The notes: generated by a model from the sequence alone, not told the origin. A stretch of DNA of 64,000 nt from Sphingomonas kyeonggiensis (GCF_014196745.1 NZ_JACIEH010000001.1:186001-250000), one strand, 5' to 3'. Numbered from the stretch's first letter, positions 38,508 through 48,484 are shown. Translations and numbers: made by a program.

Positions 38508-39197
38508 ATGAGTCACCGGATCCTGATCGTTGAAGATGATGCCGCCGCGGCGGACTTCGTGACGCGCGGCCTTGCCGATGCCGGCTTCACGGTCGAGACC
38601 TGCGAGGATGGCCGTGCCGGCCTGGCCCGTGCCGAAGCGGGCAATTTCGATCTCTGGATATTCGATCGCATGCTGCCGGGCATGGACGGGCTGTCGATGC
38701 TCGGCCTGCTGCGCGAGCAGGGACGGCGAACGCCTGCAATCATGCTCTCCGCGCTCGGCACGGTCGATGACAAGGTCGGTGGCCTGGCCGCCGGCGCCGA
38801 CGACTATCTCGCCAAGCCCTTTTCCTTTGCCGAGCTGCGTGCGCGAATCGCCGCGCTGCTGCGCCGTGCCGACCGGGCCGAGGCGGAAGCCCAGGCCACG
38901 CGCATCGTGGTCGGCGATCTCGAGATCGACCTGCTCTCCCGCACCGTCGCCCGGTCGGGCCGCTCGGTGCCGCTGGTCGCGCGCGAATTCCACCTGCTCG
39001 AATATCTCGCCCGTCATGCCGGCGAGGTTGTCACGCGCACGATGATGCTCGAGCATGTCTGGAATTGCCGCTTCGATCCCGGCTCGAACGTGGTCGACGT
39101 CCATATCGGCCGCCTGCGCCGCAAGCTGGAGGAGGGCGAGCGCCCGATCCTCCACACCGTGCGCGGCGCTGGCTATCGGCTTGCGGTGGAAGGCTGA
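38508..39197 (+). CDS. OmpR-family response regulator (orphan)
   Basis: A 229-aa two-domain regulator. The receiver domain has Asp10-Asp11, the phospho-acceptor Asp53 (IFDRMLPGMDG), Ser81 and Lys103 (LAKPFSF). The C-terminal winged helix ends with VVDVHIGRLRRKLEEGE and TVRGAGYRL, typical of OmpR/PhoB. No kinase gene adjoins it; the kinase at 31430-33121 is 5 kb away and belongs to a group that normally pairs with other regulator types. It overlaps the convergent serine hydrolase by 25 bases. Confidence 0.9.
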   Translation: MSHRILIVEDDAAAADFVTRGLADAGFTVETCEDGRAGLARAEAGNFDLWIFDRMLPGMDGLSMLGLLREQGRRTPAIMLSALGTVDDKVGGLAAGADDYLAKPFSFAELRARIAALLRRADRAEAEAQATRIVVGDLEIDLLSRTVARSGRSVPLVAREFHLLEYLARHAGEVVTRTMMLEHVWNCRFDPGSNVVDVHIGRLRRKLEEGERPILHTVRGAGYRLAVEG

Positions 39198-40381
39198 CGC
39201 TTGGATTTGGAGGGCGGCAGAGGCGCGAGTTGCCGGTCGAACAGCTTCGCGAGCAGTCCGCGATAATAGTCGGCCAGTTCGGGTTCGTCGCCGATGATCT
39301 CCACCGCACGGGCGATGGCAGCCCAGCCATTCGCGCCGTTGACGAAGATCGCCGCTCCGGTTCGGCGATCGGGCGAGAAATAGACCAGGTCTGTCTCGCC
39401 TTCGTCATTGCCGGTGTGCTGCAGGATCCGGTGGCGGCTATAGTGATGGATCTGCCAGCCGAATGCATAGCCGTAGCGGTCCGGACATCGACGCGTGAAA
39501 CGGCGCTCGCAGCCGTAGCGCTCGTCGCCGTTCAGCGGCGTCAGTATCGTCTCGCGGACTGATCGCGTCCGTGAGGGGGATGCCGAGGCGGCGATAAGTC
39601 CTTCGAGGAGGCGCCCATAGGCACCGGTGGTCGTGAGCAGATCATAGGCCGCGCCGATGCTGCTGCCGTCGCGCAGGCCGGGATAGAGCGTCGTGAAGTC
39701 GAGATAGTCGCCCCGTGGGCCCACCGGCATTGCGAGCCTGCCCGTGCTCCAGGAAGGCAGCGTGCCGATCGCCATGCGGTCGATCCCCCAAGGCGACAGG
39801 ACTGTCTCCTGCGCAAGCACGCGAAGTGGTTTCCCAGTCTTGGCCTCGGCATAGCGGGCAGCAAGTTCAATCCCCGCGCCGGAATAGCGGTAGCGCGTGC
39901 CTGGCGCCCAGTCGAAGGCGAGCTTGCCGTCCGGATAGTCGTCGGGCCAGTTCCGCAGGCCTGAGCGATGCGAGAGCAGGATACGGAGTGTGAGCTGCTT
40001 GTAGCGGGGATCGCGATCGAGGTCGTGGGCGGGCACATAGGATGCGATGGGCTCGTCGAGGCTGATCCGTTTCGCGGCTTCCAGCGCCAGCAATGTCTCG
40101 GCTGTCACCGTCTTGGCGATCGAGGCGGTGTTGAACACCGTGTCCGGGGTGATCGGTACGCCGGGACTTTGCTCTCCGTAGTGGCCGGACCAGATGAGGC
40201 GACCATCCCGGATCACCGCTATGCCGATGCCGCCGATCTTCTCCTCGCGCACGATCCCCGGCATCCAGCGCTGCATCGCCGCATCCAGCTTCGCCACAGA
40301 AGAGGTGACATCACGCGCGGTGGCGGGATGCGCGATTGTAAGGGCGATGCTCGAAGCAAGGATTCGGAAGATCTGGTGCAT
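39173..40381 (-). CDS. Secreted serine hydrolase (class C beta-lactamase/DD-peptidase fold)
   Basis: A 402-aa exported protein (signal peptide 1-23, ending ATARD). The SxxK motif is in TASIAKTVTAETLL; the second motif, usually YxN, reads YSG in RYRYSGAGIE; a late HTG motif occurs in LQHTGNDEG. This fits the large 'beta-lactamase-related serine hydrolase' family (esterase or D-aminopeptidase-like) rather than a true resistance enzyme. The ATG at 40381 places the signal peptide correctly. Confidence 0.83.
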   Translation of the reverse strand: MHQIFRILASSIALTIAHPATARDVTSSVAKLDAAMQRWMPGIVREEKIGGIGIAVIRDGRLIWSGHYGEQSPGVPITPDTVFNTASIAKTVTAETLLALEAAKRISLDEPIASYVPAHDLDRDPRYKQLTLRILLSHRSGLRNWPDDYPDGKLAFDWAPGTRYRYSGAGIELAARYAEAKTGKPLRVLAQETVLSPWGIDRMAIGTLPSWSTGRLAMPVGPRGDYLDFTTLYPGLRDGSSIGAAYDLLTTTGAYGRLLEGLIAASASPSRTRSVRETILTPLNGDERYGCERRFTRRCPDRYGYAFGWQIHHYSRHRILQHTGNDEGETDLVYFSPDRRTGAAIFVNGANGWAAIARAVEIIGDEPELADYYRGLLAKLFDRQLAPLPPSKSKRQPSTASR

Positions 40382-40470
40382 GTCGTTCTGCCTCCGTGAT
40401 GATTTGTCGAAGGTGGAGCATTGCGCGGAACTGAACGGTAACTGGAGGATGTCGCGTCTTTGGCGCCAGC

Positions 40471-40499
40471 TTGGCGTCAGCCACGGATTCGTGTATAAG
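40471..40499 (+). promoter_or_regulatory. Promoter of the alpha operon (rpsM-rpsK-rpoA)
   Basis: TTGGCG, 17 bases, TATAAG, followed by a leader of about 190 bases to rpsM. It isolates rpsM-rpoA from the genes inserted upstream. Confidence 0.75.
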
Positions 40500-40695
40500 A
40501 CGCTTTCCGGCGAAAGCCTTTCCCGCAGCGCTTGACTCAGCGTTGGCGGACGCATATGTCGCGCATCTTCCGAAAGATCGGTTTCACGGCGGCGCCTTGG
40601 CGTGTTCGTCGTGCCGCTGCATTTCGGAAGTCAACGCTACGAGATGGGGTGCGAGCTGCCATGCGGCACCCCGTGGAGCTGGGAGAACAAATTTC

Positions 40696-41064
40696 ATGGC
40701 TCGTATTGCGGGTGTCAACATCCCGACCAACAAGCGCGTCGTCATCGCGCTGCAGTACATCCACGGCATTGGCCCGTCCAAGGCCAAGGAGATCACCGAG
40801 AAGCTGAACATCGCGGCCGAGCGTCGCGTTCAGGATCTCTCTGACCAGGAAGTCCTGCAGATCCGCGAGGCGATCGACGCCGGCTACACCGTGGAAGGCG
40901 ACCTGCGTCGCCAGACCGCGATGAACATCAAGCGCCTGATGGACCTCGCTTGCTACCGTGGCCTGCGCCACCGCAAGGGCCTGCCCGTCCGTGGCCAGCG
41001 CACGCATACCAATGCGCGCACCCGCAAGGGCAAGGCCAAGCCGATCGCCGGCAAGAAGAAGTAA
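40696..41064 (+). CDS. rpsM: 30S ribosomal protein S13
   Basis: S13, 122 aa, contacts the 50S at the head and P-site t[23 protein letters not shown] and [20 protein letters not shown] are diagnostic. The start is set by the canonical MARIAGVN. rpmJ, which precedes rpsM in E. coli, is not here. Confidence 0.98.
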   Translation: MARIAGVNIPTNKRVVIALQYIHGIGPSKAKEITEKLNIAAERRVQDLSDQEVLQIREAIDAGYTVEGDLRRQTAMNIKRLMDLACYRGLRHRKGLPVRGQRTHTNARTRKGKAKPIAGKKK

Positions 41065-41089
41065 GCGCTAGGTCGGAAGGGACAGAAAA

Positions 41090-41479
41090 ATGGCACGTGA
41101 ACCGCAGCGCATTCGCCGTCGCGAGCGCAAGAACATCACCGCCGGCGTCGCCCATGTGAACGCCAGCTTCAACAACACGATGATCACCATCACCGACGCG
41201 CAGGGCAATGCCATCTCGTGGTCGTCGGCCGGCATGATGGGCTTCAAGGGCTCGCGCAAGTCGACCCCGTACGCCGCCCAGGTCGCCGCCGAAGACGCGG
41301 GCCGCAAGGCCGCCGAGCACGGCGTGCGCACCCTTGAGGTGGAAGTGAAGGGCCCGGGTTCGGGCCGTGAGTCGGCGCTGCGTGCACTGCAGGCGGTCGG
41401 CTTCCAGATCACGTCGATCCGTGACGTGACCCCGATCCCGCACAACGGCGTTCGTCCGTCCAAGCGCCGTCGCGTCTGA
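41090..41479 (+). CDS. rpsK: 30S ribosomal protein S11
   Basis: S11, 129 aa, on the 30S platform. [18 protein letters not shown] and [16 protein letters not shown] are diagnostic; the protein ends with [12 protein letters not shown]. rpsD, next in E. coli, is absent. Confidence 0.98.
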   Translation: MAREPQRIRRRERKNITAGVAHVNASFNNTMITITDAQGNAISWSSAGMMGFKGSRKSTPYAAQVAAEDAGRKAAEHGVRTLEVEVKGPGSGRESALRALQAVGFQITSIRDVTPIPHNGVRPSKRRRV

Positions 41480-41580
41480 TCATTCCTGCTTGTTGCCGCG
41501 GGCCCAGAGGCGGGTCCGCGGTCTTGCAGTAGTTACCTGGTGGGATATGCCTCTCGTCCCGCCCAACATGAGGAAAGCCC

Positions 41581-42648
41581 GTGTCGGTCAACGCTAAGAA
41601 CTGGCAGGAACTCAAGAAGCCCAACGGCCTCGAGAAGAAGCCCGGTGGCGATCCCAAGCGCAAGTCGACTTTCGTGGCGGAGCCGCTGGAGCGTGGCTTC
41701 GGTCTGACGCTCGGCAACGCGCTGCGCCGCGTGCTGCTCTCTTCGCTGCAGGGCGCCGCGGTCACCTCGATCAAGATCGAGAACGTCCTCCACGAGTTCA
41801 GCTCGCTGGCGGGTGTGCGCGAGGACGTGACGGACATCGTCCTCAACGTGAAGCAGATCGCGCTGAAGATGCAAGGCGAGGGCCCGAAGCGCCTCCAGCT
41901 GTCGGCCACTGGCCCGACTGAGGTGAAGGCCGGCGACATCGCCGTGTCGGGCGATATCGAGGTGATGAACCCCGATCTCGTGATCTGCCACCTCGACGAT
42001 GGCGCGACGCTCAACATGGAGCTGACCGCCGATACCGGTAAGGGCTATGTCCTCGCCGCGTCGAACCGTCCGGCGGATGCCCCGATCGGCCTGATCCCGA
42101 TCGACGCGCTGTACAGCCCGGTCCGCCAGGTCTCGTACAAGGTCGAGAACACCCGCGTCGGCCAGGAGCTCGACTACGACAAGCTCACGCTTTCGATCGA
42201 GACCGATGGCACGATCACCCCGGAAGACGCCTTGGCCTATGCCGCGCGCATCCTCCAGGACCAGCTGGCGCTCTTCGTCCACTTCGACGATTCGGCGGTC
42301 ACCCGCTCGGCTCCGATCGGCATGGCTGCGGCGGCTCCGGCTGCCGAGGGCGGCTCGGGCGATGCCTCGCAGATCAACCGCTACCTGCTGAAGAAGGTCG
42401 ACGAGCTGGAGCTTTCGGTCCGCTCGGCCAACTGCCTCAAGAACGACAACATCATCTATATCGGCGATCTGGTCCAGAAGACCGAAGCCGAGATGCTGCG
42501 CACGCCGAACTTCGGCCGCAAGTCGCTCAACGAGATCAAGGAAGTCCTGTCGTCGATGGGTCTCCGTCTCGGCATGGAAATCCCGGGCTGGCCGCCTGAG
42601 AACATCGAAGAGATGGCCAAGAAGCTCGAGCAGGAGATCATGGGCTAA
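41581..42648 (+). CDS. rpoA: RNA polymerase alpha subunit
   Basis: Alpha, 355 aa. The N-terminal dimerisation domain has [20 protein letters not shown]; the C-terminal domain, which binds UP elements and activators, contains [16 protein letters not shown], and its 265-type Arg lies in that stretch. The start is a GTG at 41581. It is the last gene before the rpoA terminator. Confidence 0.98.
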   Translation: MSVNAKNWQELKKPNGLEKKPGGDPKRKSTFVAEPLERGFGLTLGNALRRVLLSSLQGAAVTSIKIENVLHEFSSLAGVREDVTDIVLNVKQIALKMQGEGPKRLQLSATGPTEVKAGDIAVSGDIEVMNPDLVICHLDDGATLNMELTADTGKGYVLAASNRPADAPIGLIPIDALYSPVRQVSYKVENTRVGQELDYDKLTLSIETDGTITPEDALAYAARILQDQLALFVHFDDSAVTRSAPIGMAAAAPAAEGGSGDASQINRYLLKKVDELELSVRSANCLKNDNIIYIGDLVQKTEAEMLRTPNFGRKSLNEIKEVLSSMGLRLGMEIPGWPPENIEEMAKKLEQEIMG

Positions 42649-42677
42649 GGCCTGCGATCACCGCGAACCAAACGGAA

Positions 42678-42712
42678 GGGCCGTCCCGAAAGGGGCGGCC
42701 CTTTTGTCTGTT
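42678..42712 (+). terminator. Terminator after rpoA
   Basis: GGGCCGTCCC-GAAA-GGGGCGGCCC (one G-U) followed by TTTTGTCTG. rplQ, usually co-transcribed with rpoA, lies beyond it. Confidence 0.9.
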
Positions 42713-42777
42713 CGTTGCTTGCCAAGTGACACCGCTCGCCATAGCCTGATGCACAGGGGATATCGGGGGACATTTCC

Positions 42778-43356
42778 GTGCACTGGCAGTTGTTGCTGGC
42801 AAGCGTCGTGCTTGTGGGGGGCGCCATGTCCATGCCTGCGGTCGGGCAGGATGCGACGGTTGCTGCCGCATCTGAATGTGCCGCGTCGCTCACCATCCCG
42901 GCACTGACGCCGGTCAGGCTCGAACTGCTGGCTCCTCTGGGCAGCAAGATCAGCAGGAGCGGGGACAGCTTCCCGATCCGGCTCGCGGAGCCGATTGTCG
43001 TCGAGGGCGTGGTGCTGGTTCGGGAAGGGACGACCGGCATGGGCGAGGTCGTCCACGCCAAGAAGGCCGGGGGCAGCGGATCGGCTGGCGAGCTGGTGCT
43101 TGCGGCGCGCTATCTTGAGGTCTGCGGGCAGCGGCTTCGGCTGCGCAGCATGCATCTGTCGTCCAACGGCAAGTCGAGGACCGACACGGTAAACGCGCTC
43201 AATGTCGCCAGCGCGGCGAGCCCGCTGCCCGTCGGCCTGTTCGGCTTCATGATCCATGGCGGACAGGTGAACGTGCCCCAGGGCACGATCGCCGAGGCCA
43301 AGACTGCCGAGATCTTCCCGCCCGCTGCCACGGCGGACGCGCGACAAGTTCCATAA
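42778..43356 (+). CDS. Secreted protein of unknown function
   Basis: A 192-aa protein with a signal peptide (about 1-23, ending VGQ). The remainder is beta-rich ([41 protein letters not shown]), a pattern seen in outer-membrane-associated or conjugal TraB-like beta domains, but not enough for an assignment. The start is a GTG at 42778 behind GGGGGA. It was inserted, with the next gene, between rpoA and rplQ. Confidence 0.6.
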   Translation: MHWQLLLASVVLVGGAMSMPAVGQDATVAAASECAASLTIPALTPVRLELLAPLGSKISRSGDSFPIRLAEPIVVEGVVLVREGTTGMGEVVHAKKAGGSGSAGELVLAARYLEVCGQRLRLRSMHLSSNGKSRTDTVNALNVASAASPLPVGLFGFMIHGGQVNVPQGTIAEAKTAEIFPPAATADARQVP

Positions 43357-43375
43357 CGAAGAAGGGGGAAACAGG

Positions 43376-43927
43376 ATGTTCCAGAAGCTCAGCATCGCCG
43401 CTGCCGTCGCCGTGACGGCACTGGCCAGCCCGGCAATCGCCCAGGACAAGGAGGCGCCTGCGCCGATCGCCATCCCGGCACCGCCGGCGGGCAAGGGCCA
43501 GATCGTGTTCTACCGCCCCGGCGGCATGGGCTTCGCGGTCGGCTGCTCGGTCAACGAGAAGGGTCAGAAGGTCAGCTCGCTGGGCGCCGGCAAGTATTTC
43601 ATCATGGTCACCGAACCGGGCCGCCACGAATTCAGTGTGAAGAGCGAGGCCAAGGACACGCTGGCGCTCGAGGTAGAGGCCGACGAGACCCAATATGCTT
43701 CCTGCAAGATCAAGATGGGCTTCATGGTCGGTCGTCCCGACATCCGTCCCGCGACCGAGGCCGAGTTCCGCAAGAGCAAGCTGAAGATGGTCGATGCCGA
43801 CGACATGGGGCCGGGCGAGGGGGCGCTGCGTCCCGAACAGGTTGCAGCCGCGCTTTCGGGCGCGCCCGCTGCCGCCACTCCGGCCGCCGCGCCCGCGCCG
43901 GTCGCACCGGCTTCGCCGCAGCAATAA
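43376..43927 (+). CDS. DUF2846-like secreted protein
   Basis: A 183-aa protein with a signal peptide (1-22, ending AIAQ). The core GQIVFYRPGGMGFAVGCSV ... SLGAGKYFIMVTEPGRHEF is the DUF2846 pattern, whose function is unknown. The last 25 residues are Ala/Pro repeats. It starts 19 bases after the preceding secreted protein, with GAAGAAGGGGG upstream, so the two share a transcript. Confidence 0.7.
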   Translation: MFQKLSIAAAVAVTALASPAIAQDKEAPAPIAIPAPPAGKGQIVFYRPGGMGFAVGCSVNEKGQKVSSLGAGKYFIMVTEPGRHEFSVKSEAKDTLALEVEADETQYASCKIKMGFMVGRPDIRPATEAEFRKSKLKMVDADDMGPGEGALRPEQVAAALSGAPAAATPAAAPAPVAPASPQQ

Positions 43928-44115
43928 TCGCATGAAGAGGGCGGGGGCGGTGTGTCCGTTCCCGCCTTCTTTCCATCGACAAGCTTGACTCCGCGCTCCA
44001 AATCCGCTTTGGGCGCGCCTTCGCGAAATTCGCACAGGGTTTTGGGTAGCGGCCCTTATCGCTGCCTGGTCCGGGGTACCTGATACGGCCCCCGAACGAA
44101 CTGAAGGAAGTTACC

Positions 44116-44538
44116 ATGCGTCATCGCGTTGGCGGCCGTAAGCTGCAGCGTACCTCGGCTCACCGTATTGCGCTGTTCCGCAATCTGAGCGCCGCCCTGA
44201 TCAAGCACGAGCAGATCACCACCACCGTCGCCAAGGCGAAGGAGCTTCGCCCGTACGTGGAGAAGCTGATCACGCTCGCCAAGAAGGGTGGCCTGTCGAA
44301 CCGTCGTCTGGCCCATGCCCGCCTGCTCGACGACGCGCAGCTGGTGAAGCTGTTCGACGTCCTGGCGACCCGCTATGCGGACCGCAACGGCGGCTACACC
44401 CGCATCATCAAGACCGGTCCGCGCGCTTCGGACGCGTCGCCGATGGCGATCATCGAGTTCGTCGACCGCGACGTCTCGGCCAAGGGCCAGGACTCGGGCC
44501 CGGTGCTGGTCGACGAGGACTTCGACGCCGTCGCCTGA
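44116..44538 (+). CDS. rplQ: 50S ribosomal protein L17
   Basis: L17, 140 aa. [20 protein letters not shown] and [20 protein letters not shown] are diagnostic. It is separated from rpoA by 1.5 kb with two unrelated genes and so needs its own promoter; only a weak TTGACT...TTTGGG at 43985-44013 was seen. Confidence 0.97.
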   Translation: MRHRVGGRKLQRTSAHRIALFRNLSAALIKHEQITTTVAKAKELRPYVEKLITLAKKGGLSNRRLAHARLLDDAQLVKLFDVLATRYADRNGGYTRIIKTGPRASDASPMAIIEFVDRDVSAKGQDSGPVLVDEDFDAVA

Positions 44539-44564
44539 TCGGCCTCGAACATCGAGATAGGGAA

Positions 44565-44600
44565 GGGCGGTCGCACCAGGTGCGGCCGCCCTTTTCGTTT
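44565..44600 (+). terminator. Terminator after rplQ
   Basis: GGGCGGTCGCACC / GGTGCGGCCGCCC, a long stem with one G-U, followed by TTTTCGTTTC. Confidence 0.9.
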
Positions 44601-44658
44601 CAGCCCCGAAAGATTTCCTGCACTCCTGCCGGTTCGTGCAGGTCCCCACATTCCTGCC

Positions 44659-44781
44659 ATGAACAGAAATCACTCCCACTCTGATATCGGTGCCTGGCTT
44701 TCGGCCGGCATGGCGCTGGCGCCGGTCCTCGGTGCCCTGGCCTGGGCCATTTCGGCGACATCCGTGCTCGGTTTCGCTTGA
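44659..44781 (+). CDS. Possible small membrane protein
   Basis: A 40-aa reading frame (MNRNHSHSDIGAWLSAG...) with one continuous hydrophobic helix (about residues 13-38). It sits in the gap between the rplQ terminator and the peptidase gene. The ribosome binding site is weak (no clear GGAG), so it may be chance. Confidence 0.3.
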   Translation: MNRNHSHSDIGAWLSAGMALAPVLGALAWAISATSVLGFA

Positions 44782-44830
44782 GCGCTGGCGGCGGGGCGCT
44801 AGCCTGGGGGCATTCCCATTCGGAGGCCCC

Positions 44831-46969
44831 ATGCGTCGCTCTCTCATCCTTCCCTTGCTTCTCGCGACCCCCGCATTCGCCCAGACCCAGCCGGAGACCA
44901 AAGTGACCAAGCTTGCCTATCCCGAAACCCGCCGCGTCGACGTGGTGGAGGAGCAGTTCGGGGTGAAGGTGGCGGATCCCTATCGCTGGCTCGAGAACGA
45001 CGTGCGCAACGACAAGGAAGTCGCCGCCTGGGTCGATGCCGAGAACAAGGTGACCAACAGCTATCTCGCCACGCTGCCCGGCCGCGACTGGTTCAAGGCG
45101 CGGATCAAGCAGCTGTTCGATTACGAGCGTTTCGGCGTGCCGCAGAAGCAGGGCGGACGCTATTTCTACATGCACAATAGCGGCCTGCAGAACCAGGCGG
45201 TGCTGTTCGTCCGCGACACGCTGGACGGCGAGGGCCGGGTGCTGATCGATCCCAATGGCTGGTCCAAGGACGGCGCCACCGCGCTTTCCGAATGGGCACC
45301 GTCCGAGGACGGCAAGTATCTGCTCTACGCGATCCAGGACGGCGGCACCGACTGGCGCACCGCCAAGGTGCTCGACGTCGCCACCGGCAAGGAGACCGGC
45401 GACAACGTCCATGGCATGAAGTTCGCGTTGAGCGCGGTCTGGGCCAAGGACGGCAGCGGCTTCTACTATGCGCGCTATCCGGACGTCGCGGCCGACGCCA
45501 AGTTCCAGGCGCTGAACGAGAACCACAAGATCTACTTCCACAAGCTCGGCACGCCCGACAGCGCCGACAAGCTGATCTACGAGACGCCGGACCACCCCAA
45601 GTGGAGCCACTACGCCCAGATCACCGATGACGGGCGCTGGATGGTGATCACCACCAGCGAGGGCACCGACGATCGCTACCGGATCTCGCTGATCGACCTG
45701 AAGGATCCGGCGATGAAGCCGCGGGTGCTCATCCCGGCGCTGGAGAACAGCTGGGGCCTGGCCGGCAATGTCGGCAGCAAGTTCTACTGGGTGACCAACA
45801 AGGGCGCGCCGAAGCACAAGATCGTGACGATGGACGTCGCGTCGGCAGACCTGGCGACGACCGATCTGGTGCCCGAGGACAAGGCGACGCTGGAAGGTGC
45901 CGCGATCGTCGGCGGCACGCTGGTCGCCAGCTATCTGGTCGACGCCAAGACCGAAGTGCGCCGCTACAAGCTGGACGGCAGCGCACTCGCACCGGTCAAG
46001 CTGCCGGGCGTCGGCAGCGCCTCGGGCTTCGGCGGCGAGCCGGACGATACCGAGACCTTCTATTCCTACACCAGCTTCAACGAGCCGACGACGATCTATC
46101 GCTACGACATGGCGACCGGCATCAGCACGCCCTGGGCGCGCCCGAAGCTCGATTTCAAGCCGGAGGATTACAAGGTCGAGCAGCGCTTCTTCGCGTCGAA
46201 GGACGGGACGAAGGTGCCGCTGTTCATCGTCCGCAAGGCGACCACGACGGGTCCGGCGCCGACCCTGCTCTGGGGCTATGGCGGCTTCAACGTGTCCTAT
46301 GGCCCCAGCTTCTCCTCCTCGCGCCTGGCGTGGCTGGAGCAGGGCGGTGTCTTCGTCCTCGCCAACATCCGGGGCGGCGGCGAGTACGGCAAGGCATGGC
46401 ACGACGGTGGAAGGCTCGCGAACAAGCAGAACGTGTTCGACGATTTCATCGGCGCGGGCGAGTATCTCATCAAGGAGGGGATCACCGGCAAGAACCAGCT
46501 GGCGGTCCAGGGCGGCTCGAACGGCGGCCTGCTGATCGGCGCGGTGGTCAACCAGCGCCCCGACCTGTTCGCCGCAGCGCTGCCGGCGGTGGGCGTGATG
46601 GACATGCTGCGCTTCGACCGCTTCACTGCAGGCCGCTACTGGGTCGATGATTATGGCTACCCGTCGAAGGAAGCCGATTTCAGGACGCTCTACGCCTATT
46701 CGCCCTATCACAACATCAAGTCGGGCGTGGCCTATCCGGCGATCCTGGCGACCACGGCGGACACCGACGACCGCGTCGTGCCGGGGCACACCTTCAAGTA
46801 CACCGCGGCGATCCAGCACGCCGATATCGGCGACAAGCCGCACCTCGTCCGGATCGAGACGCGCGCGGGGCATGGCTCGGGCAAGCCGACCGACAAGATC
46901 ATCGACGAGGCGGCGGACCTCTGGGCCTTCACGGCCAAGTGGACGGGGCTGACGGTCAAGACCAAGTGA
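44831..46969 (+). CDS. Prolyl oligopeptidase (S9A), exported
   Basis: A 712-aa serine peptidase that cuts after proline in short peptides. A signal peptide (1-18, ending AFAQ) precedes the typical N-terminal part YPETRRVDVVEEQFGVKVADPYRWLEN; a seven-bladed propeller occupies roughly 80-430. The hydrolase domain has the nucleophile in GGSNGGLLIGAV, the Asp in TADTDDRVVPGHT and the His in RAGHGSGKP, completing the triad. The ATG at 44831 is set by the signal peptide. A gene of unknown function overlaps its stop. Confidence 0.93.
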   Translation: MRRSLILPLLLATPAFAQTQPETKVTKLAYPETRRVDVVEEQFGVKVADPYRWLENDVRNDKEVAAWVDAENKVTNSYLATLPGRDWFKARIKQLFDYERFGVPQKQGGRYFYMHNSGLQNQAVLFVRDTLDGEGRVLIDPNGWSKDGATALSEWAPSEDGKYLLYAIQDGGTDWRTAKVLDVATGKETGDNVHGMKFALSAVWAKDGSGFYYARYPDVAADAKFQALNENHKIYFHKLGTPDSADKLIYETPDHPKWSHYAQITDDGRWMVITTSEGTDDRYRISLIDLKDPAMKPRVLIPALENSWGLAGNVGSKFYWVTNKGAPKHKIVTMDVASADLATTDLVPEDKATLEGAAIVGGTLVASYLVDAKTEVRRYKLDGSALAPVKLPGVGSASGFGGEPDDTETFYSYTSFNEPTTIYRYDMATGISTPWARPKLDFKPEDYKVEQRFFASKDGTKVPLFIVRKATTTGPAPTLLWGYGGFNVSYGPSFSSSRLAWLEQGGVFVLANIRGGGEYGKAWHDGGRLANKQNVFDDFIGAGEYLIKEGITGKNQLAVQGGSNGGLLIGAVVNQRPDLFAAALPAVGVMDMLRFDRFTAGRYWVDDYGYPSKEADFRTLYAYSPYHNIKSGVAYPAILATTADTDDRVVPGHTFKYTAAIQHADIGDKPHLVRIETRAGHGSGKPTDKIIDEAADLWAFTAKWTGLTVKTK

Positions 46970-47733
46970 TCGTCCGCGCGCTCGCCCTTGCGGGCGCGCT
47001 GTGCGCCGCGGCTCCGGCCGCGGCGCAACAGGCCGTCACCAAGGCGGAGCTGCGCGGCGAGGCGCCGGAAATCACCGATGCGAAGCTGCGCGGCCAGCTC
47101 TGGCGAATGTTCCGCAAGGAAGACCGGCGCCGCGCCGAGCGGCCGGTCCGGCCGCTCGATAGCGTGGTCCTGCAGACGCCGGCCTATCCCACCGCCGTGC
47201 AGGGCCTCTGCCGCGCCGATATGGTGGTGATGATGCTCGCGCCCGTCCGGAGTGGGAAGGGCGATGCCGATGCGGCCACGCCGATGCGCGCCTATGGGCT
47301 GGAAAGCAGCAAGCGTTTCCGCATCCTCGATCTCACCCCCGATCAGCGCGGCGCGGCGTTCGGCGACAAGTGGCATGGCCCCTGTTCCCGGATTGCCGAG
47401 AATGACCCCCGCTATTTCCAGGCGGCGGACGAGACGGTGGCGAGCGAAGGGCATGCCCTGCTCCTGCGCGGTGCGGCTGCGGCGCAGGCCGGGTTCCTGG
47501 TCCCGAGCTGCGACGTCGTCTGGGAGCCTGGGCGTCGATGCATCGAGGCGCTGACGGCCTTTGCCGCGCAGCCGTTCGAGAGCGTCGACGATTGCTCGGA
47601 TGCTCGGCGGGCCACCTGCTACAAGTTCGTCAGCGGAGACGATGTCGAGGTAACGCTCTGGCAGGATGCCGGCGGGCCGTTGCGTGCGAGCCTGGCCAGC
47701 CTGATCATCCTTCGCCACCCACGACCCGATTGA
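46966..47733 (+). CDS. Secreted protein of unknown function
   Basis: A 255-aa exported protein (signal peptide 1-18, ending AAAQQ). Six Cys residues (LCRAD, PCSR, SCDVVW, RCIEA, DCSD, TCYKF) suggest disulfides in the periplasm. No family is recognised. The GTG at 46966 overlaps the TGA of the peptidase gene, so it is translationally coupled to it. Confidence 0.62.
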   Translation: MIVRALALAGALCAAAPAAAQQAVTKAELRGEAPEITDAKLRGQLWRMFRKEDRRRAERPVRPLDSVVLQTPAYPTAVQGLCRADMVVMMLAPVRSGKGDADAATPMRAYGLESSKRFRILDLTPDQRGAAFGDKWHGPCSRIAENDPRYFQAADETVASEGHALLLRGAAAAQAGFLVPSCDVVWEPGRRCIEALTAFAAQPFESVDDCSDARRATCYKFVSGDDVEVTLWQDAGGPLRASLASLIILRHPRPD

Positions 47734-47800
47734 GCTTCATTCAGCCGCGCGACAGACTTGCCGGCATAGTTTTCGTTCCGTGAAAGTAACGGAGGCGGGC

Positions 47801-48388
47801 ATGGGTGTTCTGAAGCTTGTCGGCGTCGCATCTGGCGCAGTGGCGATGGTCGGGCTGGCGGTACCGGCGCAGGCGCAGCAGCGCTGGCACCCGTCCCGGG
47901 ACGTGAAGAAGGACAAGTTCGACGTCGGGGATGCGATCGTCGGCGGCCTCGTGGTCGGTGGCGTGCTCGCGCTGCTCTCCAGCGGCAAGAAGAAGTCGCA
48001 CGACGTCGCGCCTGCCGAGGATCGCGTGCCGATCGATACCGGGCCGATGGACGACAGCCGCTATGGCGAGCCAACCCAGCCCGGCAGCGGTCCGATCGCC
48101 GAGACGCCGGCCCCCGATTCGGCGCGCTTCGACGGGCTTTATGACGAAGACGCCGCCGCGGAACGCTGCGCGATGGAGACCGAGACGCTGGGCGAGCGCT
48201 ATGCGCGGCTGGCGCGTGTGTCCGACCTCACCAGCACGGTCTGGAACGGCAAGAGCTGGGTGATCAAGGGCCAGGTCGAGCTGGCGGCCAGCTACCGCGA
48301 CACCAACAAGCAGAGCCGCGGCTTCCGCTGCGCGCTGCGCCGGGGAAGCGAGCCGGTCGTGACGATCGACGGGGTGGAAGCGCTGTAG
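47801..48388 (+). CDS. Membrane-anchored or secreted protein of unknown function
   Basis: A 195-aa protein: a hydrophobic N-terminus (signal peptide ending AQAQ at about residue 27), a Gly/Val hydrophobic segment (GDAIVGGLVVGGVLALLSSG), a Pro-rich acidic linker and a C-terminal domain of about 75 residues with three Cys (ERCAMETETLGERY ... FRCALRRG). GGAGG five bases before the ATG decides the start. The family is unrecognised. Confidence 0.6.
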   Translation: MGVLKLVGVASGAVAMVGLAVPAQAQQRWHPSRDVKKDKFDVGDAIVGGLVVGGVLALLSSGKKKSHDVAPAEDRVPIDTGPMDDSRYGEPTQPGSGPIAETPAPDSARFDGLYDEDAAAERCAMETETLGERYARLARVSDLTSTVWNGKSWVIKGQVELAASYRDTNKQSRGFRCALRRGSEPVVTIDGVEAL

Positions 48389-48484
48389 ATCGGGCGGGCG
48401 AGGTGCCTGGTTGTCCGCACTTGGCAGAATAATCTCCGCCCCGCCCTTGCCCCCTGGGGACTCTTCTGGTTAAGCGCGCTGGGC

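Noticed and set aside
31430..39197. Histidine kinase and OmpR regulator as a cognate two-component pair
   Set aside because: They are 5 kb apart, in different transcription units, and the kinase H-box type usually pairs with another regulator class. No positive evidence for pairing.
39173..40381. The serine hydrolase as a beta-lactamase resistance gene
   Set aside because: The second motif is YSG instead of YxN, and the protein fits the broad penicillin-binding-like esterase family; context is not a resistance locus.
43985..44013. A promoter TTGACT...TTTGGG for rplQ
   Set aside because: The -10 hexamer is poor and no supporting elements were seen; kept only as a remark in the rplQ entry.
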